Source: Prorocentrum cordatum
Taxonomy: Eukaryota; Sar; Dinophyceae; Prorocentrales; Prorocentraceae
Length of the DNA: 64,000 bases
Direction of reading: 5' to 3'
Assembly: GCA_963575745.1 (NCBI GenBank)
Contig: CAUYUJ010008158.1
Coordinates: forward strand, 58,223-122,222
Made by a program: the position numbers and the translations under genes. Below are positions 9,583 through 19,980 of this stretch, in pieces. Positions within the stretch are counted from its first letter, which is position 1. Each line of letters opens with the position of its first letter. Below the pieces are notes generated by a model. That model made no database searches and was not told the DNA's origin. It saw only the letters and a program-made list of their open reading frames with translations.

Positions 9583-9797
9583 AGACGGGGGTCAGTGCAG
9601 ACGTGGGTCAGCCAGGGCACCGGATCCTGCAGGATCCTGCGAGGACCCCCTCTGGCTGACCCGGGCTGGGCCGCGAGGCGGCCGCGCCCATTGGCTGACC
9701 CCGGTTTTGCGAAGGCTTGCTTGCAGTTTTTTGTTTCCTGCATTGCAGCTTTTTGGTTTCCTGATCTGGATTGACCCAGGTCAGAAGATCCCCGATC
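9583..9797. mobile_element. GGGTCAGCCAG palindrome-bearing repeat, copy 1 of 2
   Basis: Closely matches 21271-21505. It carries an 11-bp inverted pair (GGGTCAGCCAG at 9605-9615, CTGGCTGACCC at 9652-9662) enclosing the perfect 16-bp palindrome GGATCCTGCAGGATCC (9622-9637). The remainder has TTGGCTGACC, TTTCCTGCATTGCAG and GGTCAGAAGATCCCCGA shared by both copies. Confidence 0.85.
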
Positions 9798-9984
9798 TTT
9801 CGAGTGTTGGCCGGCTTTCAGCCACGGCGTGTTTCCGCAGGCGTGCGGAGCGCTTCTGGAGAGTTCCCTCGCCTCGGGCTGTGCGCGGCCTGAAGAGCTG
9901 GCAGGACCTGGCCCTGGGCGGAGCGCCATGGGGGCCAACTCTGAGCGGATACCGGTCGGGGAGCGCCGTGATTCTGCGCGATGC

Positions 9985-10305
9985 CATGCCCAGGGGGGGG
10001 AGGGGGGGGGGCGGGGGGGAGGTTATCTGGGTTATTCTGGGGTCGTTCTGGTGGGGGGGGGGGAGGGTCTTCGGGGTTGATTTGGGGGGGAAGGAGAGGG
10101 AGGGATTCTAGCGGATCCTAGGTTCTAGGGGGTCTTTGGGGGGGGTGGGGGTATGGGGGGGGTTCTGGGGGGGGTTGGGTCTAGGGGGAGTTCGGGGGGT
10201 AGGTCGGGGTGGGGGGTTACGGGGTTATTTCTTTGGGGGGGGTGTTTTTTCTTCGGGGGTGGGGTCGGGGTCTCTCGGGGGTGTGGGGGGTTCAGTTTGG
10301 GGTTT
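9985..10305 (+). repeat. G-run tract with quadruplex potential
   Basis: Dozens of runs of 5-10 G separated by one to six bases on the + strand. Several stretches satisfy four consecutive G-runs with short loops. Confidence 0.9.
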
Positions 10306-10312
10306 TATGCGT

Positions 10313-10314
10313 CT

Positions 10315-10347
<33 letters not shown>

Positions 10348-10396
10348 TTTTTTTTTTTTTTTTTTTCGGTTTTTTTTTCTTTTCTTTTTTTTTTTT

Positions 10397-10431
<35 letters not shown>

Positions 10432-10436
10432 CTTTT
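10313..10436. repeat. Poly-T tract
   Basis: About 120 bases, nearly all T with scattered C, G and A. It follows directly on the G-run tract, giving an extreme change of composition within 10 bases. Confidence 0.95.
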
Positions 10437-10641
10437 GTCGGTTCCTGCCTCCAGGGGACCTCTCGGGCCCCAGTGCCGCCGGGGAGCGATCCTGGACGGA
10501 CAGGCAGCCCATGCGGGGGTTAGAGAGGCCAGCGGGCCAGCGCCCAGAAGCAATCGAGTCGTCGGAGGTCTGGGTCCGTTCAGCGCCCGCTCACACTCTC
10601 ACCCTCGCGGCGCCTGAAAATCGTTGTCCGAGTTCGTCGGG

Positions 10642-10802
10642 GGTGGACAGACCTCCTACCCTGACACGTCGATTAAGGTATTGGCCGTTGTCGGTTCGCG
10701 AGAGGGCGTCGCGGCCGTCACTTTTGGGGGTCCGGGTCCGTCGGTTTCGGTCCCAGGCCGCTTTCACTAAGGGGAGGCTTACTAAAGGGAGGTTTGTCCA
10801 CC
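10642..10802. mobile_element. GGTGGACA TIR element, empty-site copy
   Basis: 161-bp element. The left end GGTGGACAGACCTCC and right end GGAGGTTTGTCCACC are inverse complements at 14 of 15 positions. The interior matches 13640-13987 closely except that this copy lacks 186 bp present there. The intact target TGACAC at 10662-10667 marks the unoccupied site. No coding capacity. Confidence 0.88.
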
Positions 10803-11527
10803 GCCGAGTGCGGAGGCTCGCAGCTCGAGGCGGGAAGTGGCTGTTGCGGGATGCACGTGGTGCAGGCCAGGGGCCCGACGCGGCGGCGTCGGGATCTGCA
10901 GCAGCGGTCCCCCAGAGGGCTCGCTGCCATGCACCGGCTGGTGCATCCCGGGGAGCATCGCAAACATCAGTGGCGCTGCAACGGGTTTTGACCGTCGGTT
11001 GGATCTGTTGCATGCGTTTGCCAGGCGCTGCGAACTTCATACGATAGCCGAGAATACGAGCCCCTGTATGTTGTGGCACTTGTCTTAAAACATACGCATC
11101 CAGGCATATTTTCTAGGACTTGGAGCTCACATCTTGAATTGGCTTTCGTTGAAGGTCCGTGAGCTGAAATGCAGACGACGACGCCACACCATTCCTGCTT
11201 CTTTGCATGATTCCTACTTCTGTGCGTAATCATTGTCGCGCTGACTTGAACAGCCGTCGACGCCAGCGCACGCTCGATGTGAGCCTTTAGTCAGCAGTAA
11301 TCATATCGCATTCCAGCAGGCGCGCACTCTACGTGAGAAGTGCGGGACATGGCTTTCCAGGGACAGCAGTGCCACCACGCGAAATCAAACAGGGCGAGAC
11401 TGGGCAGCCGAAGAAACGACTTCCCAAACCATCACCAACGATCCAATCAATCGAGTCGCGGACCCGCGGCGGAAGGAAACAGTATCACCTGTTGGACACC
11501 TTGGACAGAGAGTTCTGTGCAACTTAC
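10803..11527. other. No recognisable feature
   Basis: About 725 bases of moderate-GC sequence with no repeat family or exon that I recognise. Confidence 0.5.
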
Positions 11528-11735
11528 TTCGGCCCATCCCGCCTCCGTGCCTGGGTTGTGGGTCATAGGCCTTTAGGATGTGCGTTGGGATGTTGCGGTG
11601 GGGGCTCTCGGGGGCCTCTTGGGGGCCGTTTGGAGGCCTCTTGTGAGCCGTTGTGGGTCCTTTGGGAGCGTTTTGAGGGCCTTCGGGGGTTTCTTCGGGC
11701 CTCTTGGGGGCTTCTTGGATACCTTGGAAACATAA
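11528..11735 (+). repeat. CTCTTGGGGGC 11-bp periodic repeat with left module, copy 1
   Basis: A left module (CGGCCCATCCCGCC, TGCCTGGGTTGTGGGTCATA, GGATGTGCGTTGGGATG) matches 20517-20585. It is followed by degenerate repeats of a CTCTTGGGGGC-like 10-11-bp unit. The same periodic family recurs at 20580-20960, 23650-24060, 38040-38225, 38700-38790, 39040-39150, 59100-59350 and 61000-61230 on this strand and inverted at 42590-42895. Confidence 0.85.
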
Positions 11736-13259
11736 TTCCGTGCAGTGTATCTGAAGCCCAACTCGTTGTTTTTGCATGAGCTGACAACGCCCAGCAGCGC
11801 ACGCAGCCAGATTTCTGGTGCGCTGCCAGGAGTTGCGCAAGTTGCCACCAACTAGGACGGGTGGGTCGCCGACCCATGCCAACGCACATGATTTTATGTT
11901 TCCACGTTTTGCTCCTGTGACGTGCAGGTGTAGCCTTAGGCGCTTCGCATGTGAGACCCTTGCTAGCTGCCGCGGGAGATGGTTCGTCCACTCATGCGGT
12001 GGCGGTATAGGCCCGATCGGCTTGGCTGCGCCCGCCGTCAATCAGGGGCCGCACGTTCCACCGTTGCGACCCCCAGTCTGAGCCGACGGTGCCATGTTTC
12101 TCGCGTAGCACTACTGCGGGTCCCAATTCAAGGCCCCCCAGCCGCCGACTCCCATCGTCCAGAGGCCTAAGGCTTAGTTTGGGCGCCTTTCGCTTGAGGC
12201 ACCTGGTCTTGTTTCTGATGCGCAAATGAGATGGGATTTCGATCAACGGTTTTTAGTGTCGACGTGAATACAGTTTTGGGTTCGAGGTGTTCAGCACTTG
12301 GACCTTGGTTGTACTCTCATGCAGGTCGAGACGTCACGGTTCGAAATCGGAATGTTGTGTGTTCACCAGGGCTGTTGGTAATGTTCGATGTGCGCAATGG
12401 AGTTCAGAGGTTTGGTTCGGTTATATTGCCAGAGGAATACGTCTGATAAGTTTGTTTGAACGAGAAGGGTAATGCATGGGGGATCGGTTTCGGGGAAACG
12501 TCTTGCCTTGATCTTCGTTGCACCCGTGGCCCATTCGGATCAATCGGTGCGATCTGATGGCGCGCCATGTCGCCAGGTCCGACAAAACTATGCAAACGCG
12601 ATTTGGCAGGGCGTTTGATCAACGGTCCCCGTTTGAGATCCAGGCGCGAACACACTGCTAGCATCCCCTCTCCTTGCCGCCCCCCTTGCCCCGTTTCCCC
12701 TGTTGAAGCCCAAGCGGGGTGCCGCTCCAGCTTCCAGTGTTCGCGAGGGAGGACGCTCCCCAACAGCTGGACCGCTCCAGCGCTGCTGCATCTTTTACAG
12801 AACGCGATCGTTTCGGCAGCCCGTGGCGCGCTCTCTAGGATGGTGGTGCTGCCCCAGCGCGAGCGTTCCGGCAGCCCGCAGCGTGTGCTCCAACATTGCA
12901 CGTTTCTGGGCGCGGGCGGTCCATCGGGCCACGGTCTGTGGCCAGCCCTGCGTTGTTCACGGTGCGCGAGCGGTCCATCAGTCCGCTGCAGCGCAGGAGC
13001 GCACGCCTTGGCTTGTTGGCGGCGCTAGCGCTTGGTAAACATGCATTGGTCGAGCCCATGCATCGGGATACTGGAACCTCGGCCTCCACCAACAAAGACG
13101 GACCTACCGAGTCAAACATCTCAATGGGAAAGTGAACCATCTACAATAGTACCTGTTGGGTTTACAATGGCCACAGTTTTTGTATGTTGCTTGGTCGTTT
13201 GTGATTTGTTGCAATTGCTTTGTTTGCCCCAAGCCGCGCCTGCAGCCAACAGGGCTTTT
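11736..13259. other. No recognisable feature
   Basis: About 1.5 kb of mostly unique-looking sequence. Short open frames occur on both strands, but none has a recognisable domain or clear splice boundaries. Confidence 0.5.
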
Positions 13260-13630
13260 GGGTCAAAGCGTGCACGCAATTCGAGGGGCGCGCCCTGGTT
13301 TCGCCGCGCTGCCGCCTCGCGAGTGTGCCGAGGCTTTGCCGCGCTGCCGCCCGCGGCCGCCCCCGAAGTCCCTGTGCCGCGGCGCCCGCGGGGCCCCCCG
13401 TGGGTGCCCCGGTGCTGCCGGATGGCCTCGCCGAGCCGCCGCCGCGCCGCGCGGTGCCGCCCGCGGGAGCACCTCTCGCGGCGGTGCCGAGGCCCCGCCG
13501 CGCCGCCGCCCGCGAGAGCACCCCGCCACGCGGCCGCGGGTGGGCGCCCCGTGGGCAGCGCCGCCCCGTGCGCTGCGCGGGGTCTGCCGAGGCTCCGTCG
13601 GTCCGCCGCTTGGCGCACGCCATCTCGATG
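13260..13630. other. GCC/CGC-rich low-complexity block
   Basis: Very GC-rich sequence built from recurring GCCGCGCTGCCGCC-like and CCCGCGGG-like words. It is open in several frames on both strands as Ala/Arg/Pro/Gly-rich translations, which is expected from composition and is not evidence of a gene. Confidence 0.7.
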
Positions 13631-13639
13631 GCAACCCGG

Positions 13640-13987
13640 GGTTGGACAGACCTCCTACCCTGACACCCCTCCGAGGGATGACTGGGGGGGGGGTGGATAT
13701 CATGGCGGGGGCCATGGTACTTCCCCAGATTTTATGGTGCCTCTTCTCATTTCATTACGTCCCTGGACCCCGCTGGGCCGCGCACATGCCGCCGGTCATG
13801 ATTTGCACCCACCCCTCTTGGACACCCCCCTCGTGGACGCTCCCGATGACACGTCGACTGAGGAATTGGCCGTTTTCGGTTCGCGAGAGGGCGTCGCGGC
13901 CGTCCTTCTTGCGGGTCCGGGTCCGTCGGTTTCGGTCCCAGGCCGTTTTCACTAAGGGGAGATTTGCTAAAAGGAGGTTTGTCCACC
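13640..13987. mobile_element. GGTGGACA TIR element, occupied-site copy
   Basis: Same family as 10642-10802, with ends GGTTGGACAGACCTCC and GGAGGTTTGTCCACC. It is 348 bp because a second element occupies 13667-13846; removing that insert and one TGACAC copy leaves 162 bp, against 161 bp in the empty copy. Confidence 0.9.
13667..13846. mobile_element. 180-bp element nested in a TIR element, with TGACAC target duplication
   Basis: Flanked by TGACAC at 13661-13666 and 13847-13852, while the empty copy has one TGACAC at 10662. The same 180-bp sequence (ATCATGGCGGGGG, CATGCCGCCGG, ATGATTTGCACCC, CTTGGACACCCCCCTC) stands alone at 39385-39572, which shows that it is an independent unit. The terminal inverted repeats are weak (CCGAGGG versus CTCCCGA). 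Non-coding. Confidence 0.88.
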
Positions 13988-14227
13988 GCCGAGCATTACA
14001 CAGTCTACGCCACGTGGCCTGCACCACAAATAGCTTGCATTCCACCGATGGCACCACGCAGCTCACGCCGCACATATCTAGTATCCCAGAGACTCGGCGG
14101 TGCCATCAGCCGAGACTGGGGTTGTCTGCCTCTTCTGCGTACTGTCCATGCTTCTCTACCTACTAGTACGGGTATTCTTGTTTCGATTGTAAACCTCCGC
14201 CTTGTTTCCACATTCAGACCCAGTCGT

Positions 14228-14535
14228 TTTCAGATTCATTGACACTGAGGGCGATTCACCCTCATACTCACTCATACGTAGCTTCAGACCCACTGACCAG
14301 CTTACTCATACCCAGGATCACTCTCATCCATATTTTTCGCGCCTAAACTTATTCATAGTAAGATTGTTATGATTCAGACCATACACCCACGCATATCCGC
14401 TAGTACTCAAGCCCACTCATACTCAGCCTCCATCATATTCGGCCACAGTCACACTCATACTCACTCGTGCTCACGCTTGCCCTCACACAGCCCACAATTT
14501 GCTGTCACTCACACTCAGGCCCTATTTTGTGCTCC
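14228..14535. repeat. CACTCATAC-rich low-complexity tract
   Basis: Loose repetition of CTCATAC, CACTCATA and CACTCACA words over about 300 bases, with no constant period. Confidence 0.7.
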
Positions 14536-14838
14536 TCATAGTCAGATTTGCCCGCGTTTACCGCGACGTAGCAGGCGTAGCATTTGGGCACCCCCACGAG
14601 AAGCGTCGTGCACGCTGACGCTCGTCCGGCCGCGGCCTGCTCGTGGGGATCCCTGGAGCGCAGCGCTCGTCTTGTCCCTCCGGCCCCCCTCGCGTGAGCG
14701 CCTCACGGCCGCCGCGGGGACAGCAGGCCGAGCATCTGGGCACCCCCGGGGAGGACCCCCCTTCGGAGAGGGGGGCACCTGCCCTTCTCACTGCTTATAA
14801 ACTCAGCGCACCGAAAGCTGAAATCTATGTGTCTCGAG

Positions 14839-15043
14839 CTCCATCATTGACGAACGAGCAACACACACATACCCATAGGGGGAACGTTGAGAGGAGGACT
14901 GGCTACGGGTATTGGTGCGGGTTGTCGGATCCTGGGGGGCGCTTCCTTTCGAGCGGGGACCCCCATCCGACAACACGCACCCATAGCCCGCTCCGTCCCA
15001 CCTATGGATATGGGTGCGTGTTGTTCGTTCGTCAATCATGGAG
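14839..15043. mobile_element. 205-bp element with about 38-bp terminal inverted repeats
   Basis: The left end CTCCATCATTGACGAACGAG continues into CAACACACACATACCCATAGG. The right end is its inverse with a few changes and finishes GTTCGTCAATCATGGAG. A second inner inverted pair (GTTGTCGGATCCTGGGGG against CCCCCATCCGACAAC) brackets the centre, so most of the element could fold into one long hairpin. Non-coding. Confidence 0.85.
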
Positions 15044-15640
15044 GACAGGGAAGATGCCCGCTCGCGGCCAGGGTGCGGGACGCCCCGAGCGACGAGCTCG
15101 CTCTGCCCCTGCCCGGCGGTGCCGCATCTCTGCCTCTTGGCCTCGGGCGGAGAGAGCTCTGCGCATGCGCCGATCCTGACAGCGCCCATCCTCGACCCAG
15201 GATCGGTGCACATGCACCCTCCCCGGCCAAGGCAAGAGGGCGTGTGCGCCGATCCTGGGCTCAGGACGGGCCTGGCCAGAGTCGCTGTGTGAGTGCATCG
15301 TTCTCTGTCCTCGACTTGCCTGCTCCCTCCTCCGCTCCCCGCGTCCTGCGGGGACGGTGTAGGCAGGCCTATGGCTCCAGCGATAGGCCCTGCATCCATA
15401 TGATTTCGCAGGGGCATCTTCCAAGCGTTCCGAGCTTTCAGTAGTGTAGGGACTTGGACACCGCCCCCTAAGCGCCTTTACCTTTTTACCCCCGTGCCCC
15501 ATCGCCGCTCCGGCGCACGCTGCACCCCGTGGCCTCCCCGCAGGCGCCTCGCGCTGCGGCTGCCGCCCCCGTGGGGCGGCCGAGCCCCGCGCCCGCTCCG
15601 CGCCTCGTGGGGGGAAGGCACAGGCCCGCAGCCGCGGCCT
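15044..15640. other. Unassigned GC-rich DNA
   Basis: Contains scattered short inverted pairs (for example CGATCCTGACAGCG...CGATCCTGGG) but nothing with clear ends. No gene recognised. Confidence 0.5.
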
Positions 15641-15832
15641 CAGCGGGGCGTTTTTTTTGTTTTTGTTTTTTGTTTTCCCCCCCTCCTGGTAAAAAATCAG
15701 CATTATTATTATTATTATTATTATCATTGTTATTATTATGTTTATTGTTATTATTATGTTTTTTTGTGTTTTTTGTTTTTGCTGTTTGTTTTTTGTTTAT
15801 ATATATATATATATATGTTTCCCCCCCCCACG
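15641..15832. repeat. T-rich, (TTA)n and (TA)n tract
   Basis: Poly-T with G, then TATTATTATTATTATTA, then TTTTTTG repeats, then a TA dinucleotide run ending in C-runs. Confidence 0.92.
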
Positions 15833-16044
15833 GCTGCCCCGTGCAGGGCGTCTCCGTGCGACCGCGCATCTCGCCAAAGACAAACCTGCCACCAGCTAGG
15901 AGGCCCGCTGCCCCACCCTCTCGAGCCGGTGGCACCCCAATTCTGGGCACGCCTCCAGAGAGCTCCTGGAAGGAGGTGCCACCAGCTCGAGGGGAGGGAG
16001 CGGCCGCCCCCCTAGCTGGTAGCAGTGGTACCTTCTCTCTCCCG

Positions 16045-16113
16045 AGTATCTGCGGGACCGCGCCCCGGAGTCCAGACCGCAAGGGAGCGGATACGGCCAT
16101 GTGCGCTGCTCGT
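16045..16113. repeat. GTATCCGCGG-type short inverted repeat, copy 1
   Basis: A CTGCGGGACCGCGCCCC ... GGAGCGGATACGGCCATG arrangement matches GTATCCGCGGGGTCGCGCCCC ... GCGGATACGGCGATG at 58966-59027, where the inverted pair GTATCCGCG/GCGGATAC is intact. Confidence 0.55.
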
Positions 16114-16187
16114 GATAGCTCCGCTCCGCCCCGCTCCGCCCTGGCTCGGGCGGCCGCCGCGCCCGCCGCGCAGTGGCGCCGCGCAGC

Positions 16188-16490
16188 ATGTCCGTCGACG
16201 ACGCGCACGGCGTGCTGCTGGTGCCCCCCTCCCTCCTCCTCCTCCTTCCTCATCCGCTCCTCCTCCTCCTCCCTCCTCCTCCTCCTCTCCTACTCCTCCT
16301 CAGCCTTTCCCTCCTCCTCATCCTCCTCCCGCATCATCCCTCCTCCTCATACTCCTCCTCCCCCCCCCTCCCCAGGTGCCCCCCGAGCAGCTGGAGTTGC
16401 CGTCAGCGGCGGCGTTCGCGTTCGCCGTCGGGCCCGACACCGGGCGGGGCCTCCTCGACCCCGCCGCCTGGCCCGAGTGGGCGGTGATAT
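16188..16490 (+). CDS. Candidate two-exon fragment with a (CCT)n intron
   Basis: Function unknown. ATG 16188 opens MSVDDAHGVLL to 16220. A GT at 16221 begins a (CCT/CTC)n stretch ending CCCCCCCTCCCCAG at 16375. The next exon starts in the same phase, VPPEQLELPSAAAFAFAVG, and continues through DPAAWPEWAVIWY to about 16490, where GTACGCC could be the next donor. The words GTGCCCCCC occur at both the donor and the first bases of the acceptor exon. Downstream is (GGA)n. Support is compositional (a protein-like second exon with few low-complexity residues) plus the splice signals. It could also be non-coding GC-rich sequence. Confidence 0.33.
16221..16375. repeat. (CCT)n microsatellite, possible intron
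   Basis: About 150 bases of interrupted CTC/CCT, starting at a GT and ending at CCCAG. Confidence 0.85.
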
Positions 16491-16555
16491 GGTACGCCTC
16501 GGGGGAGAGAAAGCGTGCGTCGTGCGGGACGGTTTCCCCCGGGGCCATAGGCGAC

Positions 16556-16728
16556 CCGAGGAGGAGGAAGAGGAGGAGGAGGATTAGGAGGGGGAGGGGG
16601 AGGAGGAGATGGAGGAGGAGGAGGAGGAGGAGGAGGAGGAGGAGGAGGAGGAGGAGGAGGAGGAGGAGGAGGAGGAGGAGGAGGGAGGATGATGAGGAGG
16701 AGGAGGAGCAGGAGGAGGAGGATGACGG
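16556..16728. repeat. (GGA)n microsatellite
   Basis: About 170 bases of GAG/GGA. It is the inverse complement in type of the (CCT)n 190 bases upstream, so the two could pair. Confidence 0.95.
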
Positions 16729-17213
16729 GTCGCCTAAGCCCTTCGGATCCGAAACCCTCCACGTCGTGCGGGACGAGAGGGTAGGATACAGTGGGGGCCC
16801 ATGCCAAGAAACACGCTGCTTGCCTCCAGGGTGCCCTGGGTTTCTCGGGTTTCGATGGTTTTTCTATGGAAGGCGTGGCGCTCCCACACCAGAAATAAGC
16901 AGACGTCCTGAGGTCTCAGGGTTGGGTTTCTTGTGGAATGTTTCTTGTGGTCGAGCCCCTACTGTAGGGAAGGGGGGTACGGCATCTGCTGCATGCAGCT
17001 GGTTTCCACCCCGCCGCCGGGTCCACTCCTCGATACATGGGCGCCTCGTAGCGCCAGGAGGCGCCAGGAAACCCAGCTACGTGCGCTGACTCTCTACCCT
17101 GCCCTTCGCTATCCTACCCGTTCGCTCCCCGAATACCGTCGGTTCGCGTCGTGTCGACTGGTTGCGACCCTGCCGCCGGCGTTCAGCGTTGACCGACGAT
17201 GAACGATCTGACG
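16729..17213. other. No recognisable feature
   Basis: About 480 bases of mixed sequence without identified exon or repeat. Confidence 0.5.
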
Positions 17214-17214
17214 C

Positions 17215-17386
17215 TTCGAGAACGGCCGATCGTTCAAGGCTGGGCGACCCCCGCAGTGTCAGAAGCCAACGCCGAAGTCGGCATGACAGGAGCGATCTGA
17301 AGTTTCGAGAATGGCCGATCGTTCAGGGTTGGACGATCCCCGCGGTGTCGGAAGCCAACGCCGAAGTCGGCATGACGCGAACCTGC
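17215..17386 (+). repeat. 89-bp tandem duplication
   Basis: Two copies, starting near 17218 and 17307, share GGCCGATCGTTCA, GAAGCCAACGCCGAAGTCGG and CATGAC. A third, diverged copy (GCCGATCGTTCAAG, CGATCCACGCGG, CAGAAACCACTGCCGA) is at 38461-38530. Confidence 0.88.
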
Positions 17387-18598
17387 GGTACCCATGCCGA
17401 CGCTCTTCCTTCGTTCTCGCTCTCCCCGGGCCTCCTGGAGGGCCCTCGTGGCGACCACCTGCTGGGCTCGCCTCGGAATCCCTGTCGGAGCGCGCCCCTG
17501 GGCGAGCTCCAGGGCGTGGCGGTATCGGTGTCTTTCTGCTTCCCCCTCTTTCCAGGCCGCTCGAGAATGGGGTCGGAGGATCGCGCCGCGACGCCGCAGC
17601 ATCGCTGGTGCGGCGCGACCTGCATCCAGATGTTCAGCCGATGCGTCGGCGGCGCGGCCCGACCTCGCGGCCCATTTCGGCCCCTGTCGGGCGGCCTCCA
17701 GGTACGCTGGCATGTGCGGCCTGGCGGTCGTGAACCTTGCGGCTTATACGGGAAGCCTGTCACGGCCGCCCACATCCGGTTCCCCCTCTCACGGGCCACG
17801 TGGTCAACCGTCCAGCCTTTCACCATTCAGCTGTCTCAACTCCGGCTTCATCCTTCTCGCCTCGTCTCTCCTTGTCCCCCATCCATCCCTGCTTCTCCGC
17901 TGCCGTTTAGGGCCCTTGAGCCAGGGCACCCGGGAAAGAGCGATCGACGATGCGATCCGAGCCGGTCCTCGATCGACGCTCTGTGCTCAGTGCGGGAGGT
18001 AGGTAAGCGGACACGTGAGAGTCTGGGAGGGAGAGCAAGGGAAGAGGAGGAAGGGGAAGGGGGAAGGAAGGTGAGGGTGGGGTGCGATGGAAGGAGAGGG
18101 GAACGGAGGTGAGTGGAAGGAAGGCAAGGGCGGGAGGTCTAGGAATGGGGCAGGGCCGAGCCACGCCTGCTCGAACGAGTTGAAGAACAGGAGACCGCGT
18201 AATATTGATGTCTCTTAGGTTTGCGCGGATTTCTTGGATCGGCGCTGGGCCCCCCTGGCGGCGCCCCCGGTGCCGCCGTTGGCGCGCTCCGCGCGCCGTG
18301 GAAGGGGGGGCCACCGCCGATGCAAGAAGTCCGCGCGGACCTCCGAGAACTTGTGCTCGTGCAGTTGTTTCTTCCTCTACCTCTGTCCGATGAGTTCGAA
18401 GAGTCAGTGGCCACCGGTGGCAAAGCTTGATGGAACGCGTTCCCACCCAGGAAATTGCTGGGCGCTCGCGCGCGGGGCCCGCGTCCGACGGCTGGGCGAG
18501 GGGGCACACACGGAAGAGCAAACCGCGCACGTCGTTGCGTGAAATCCGACCCCGAACCAAACCTCCGGGTCGGTTTGAGAGGTCTCAGAGGAGGAAGA
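17387..18598. other. Unassigned GC-rich DNA with a purine-rich patch
   Basis: 18015-18140 is unusually G/A-rich (GGGAAGGAAGG-like). Open frames exist, but no domain is recognisable. Confidence 0.45.
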
Positions 18599-18710
18599 GG
18601 TACCGACACCGCTGCTCGTCCTGGAGATCTCTTGTCGCCACGGCTGGATTCTCGGAATTCTGGTCATAATGCGCACCGGGAGAGGTCCGGGGAGTAGCGG
18701 TATCGGTACC
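18599..18710. mobile_element. GGTACCGATACCGC TIR element, copy 1 of 2
   Basis: 112 bp. The left end GGTACCGACACCGCTGCTC and the inverse of the right end (GGTACCGATACCGCTACTC) agree at 17 of 19 positions. The interior CACGGCTGGATTC and GGTCCGGGGAG are shared with 55893-56038. Non-coding. Confidence 0.8.
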
Positions 18711-18944
18711 ATGCTATTTCGCCAAGATCGCCGCGGCGATCGCGGCGGCCGCACATCGGGGCAAGGTCTTTGTCAAGGAGTTGCATGCCCCTTCCCAGCC
18801 ACCCCTTTGCTCAGCGCTGCAGGCGTGGCTCATCGATCAGCAATACAATATAGCGATAGAGGGTTGTCAATTTGTGTACAGCATTGACAGTCCTGTTTTG
18901 TTCCCCACCCGGCAGGTAGGGGTCGTTAAATTTTAAGAACAGAT

Positions 18945-19150
18945 TCCCGACCCGCCCACCCTGCATACCGCGGCCGCCAGATCCGAGAGTCCCCGAGACT
19001 CCCGCGCTTCCCGACCCGACCCGCCCAACCTGCATACCGCGGCAGCCAGATCCCCAGATTCACCGCGAGCCCCCAAGATTCCCACCCGATCTACCCACTC
19101 TACGTACCACGGCCGCCAGATCCCCAGGTCCACCGAGAATCCCCAATATT
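18945..19150. repeat. Roughly 68-bp minisatellite, 3 copies
   Basis: Three successive units carry CCGACCCGCCCACCCTGCAT, ACCGCGGCCGCCAGATCC and CCCC(A)AGATT(C)-type words with increasing divergence. Confidence 0.8.
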
Positions 19151-19189
19151 GACGCCCCTGTGAGCAGGACAGAAAATAACCAACAACAC

Positions 19190-19880
19190 AGAGCACATCA
19201 TAACATGACATACTATAGCATCACCACCATCACATACCATGGCATACCATGGCATACCCAAACATGCCATGACACATCGGATCTTACATGCCATAGCATA
19301 CCACCATACGTCGTTACCCAGTAGAGAAGGGCATACAAACACATACCATACCATATCATACTTCATGCCACAACATGGTAACACATATCATACCATACTA
19401 TAGCACATCATAGTGCACAAACACATGACGCATCACACCGTCATATTACACGCCATACCATGTCGCCATACAGCAATCCATGCCTTACCATAACACAATA
19501 TATCATGCCATCATGCATTATAATAACACAATCACGCTCCTGCCATAACCCACAATACTTAGCGTACGTGTAATACCGCGGAGGCAGCACATGCAATTTA
19601 GCGCAATCTGTTGTTCCACATTGAGTACAAGTATCTTGACAACACAGGTCATAGCACACAACCCTGACCAGGGGACGACGTAACCAGTACACGATTGCAT
19701 ACCATCTGTACTACTGCTACCATTACGGCATTATATCCGATATCATACAATAAATGAAGAGGTCCGCCGCACCATCTGACCATCAGTGGAACATATCCTA
19801 GCACATCATCTGAACCACCGCATATCGTAACCACCATAGATGGACACAGCAGAACGACATACCGCAACACACCATATCAC
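19190..19880. repeat. CATACCA/CATAGCA low-complexity region
   Basis: Irregular repetition of CATACCAT, GGCATACC and ATAGCACA words with no constant period. A similar but shorter patch is at 37240-37380. No gene seen. Confidence 0.65.
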
Positions 19881-19980
19881 GTTCTCTTTCTGGCAGGGTT
19901 GGCACGAGTAGAGTGAATCACCACTGAAGTGGAACAACATAGCACAACCGAGCGCACCCGACTAATATCAAACGCGTCGT

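Noticed and set aside
10313-10436. Poly-T as the poly-A tail of a minus-strand retroposed copy
   Set aside because: At 120 bases with mixed C and G and directly adjoining a G-run tract, and with no coding or repeat sequence on its 3' side in the required orientation, it is better described as low complexity.
13156-14166. 336-codon plus-strand frame
   Set aside because: Spans the GCC-rich block and then a nested TIR element in a non-conserved way; the open frame reflects GC-rich composition.
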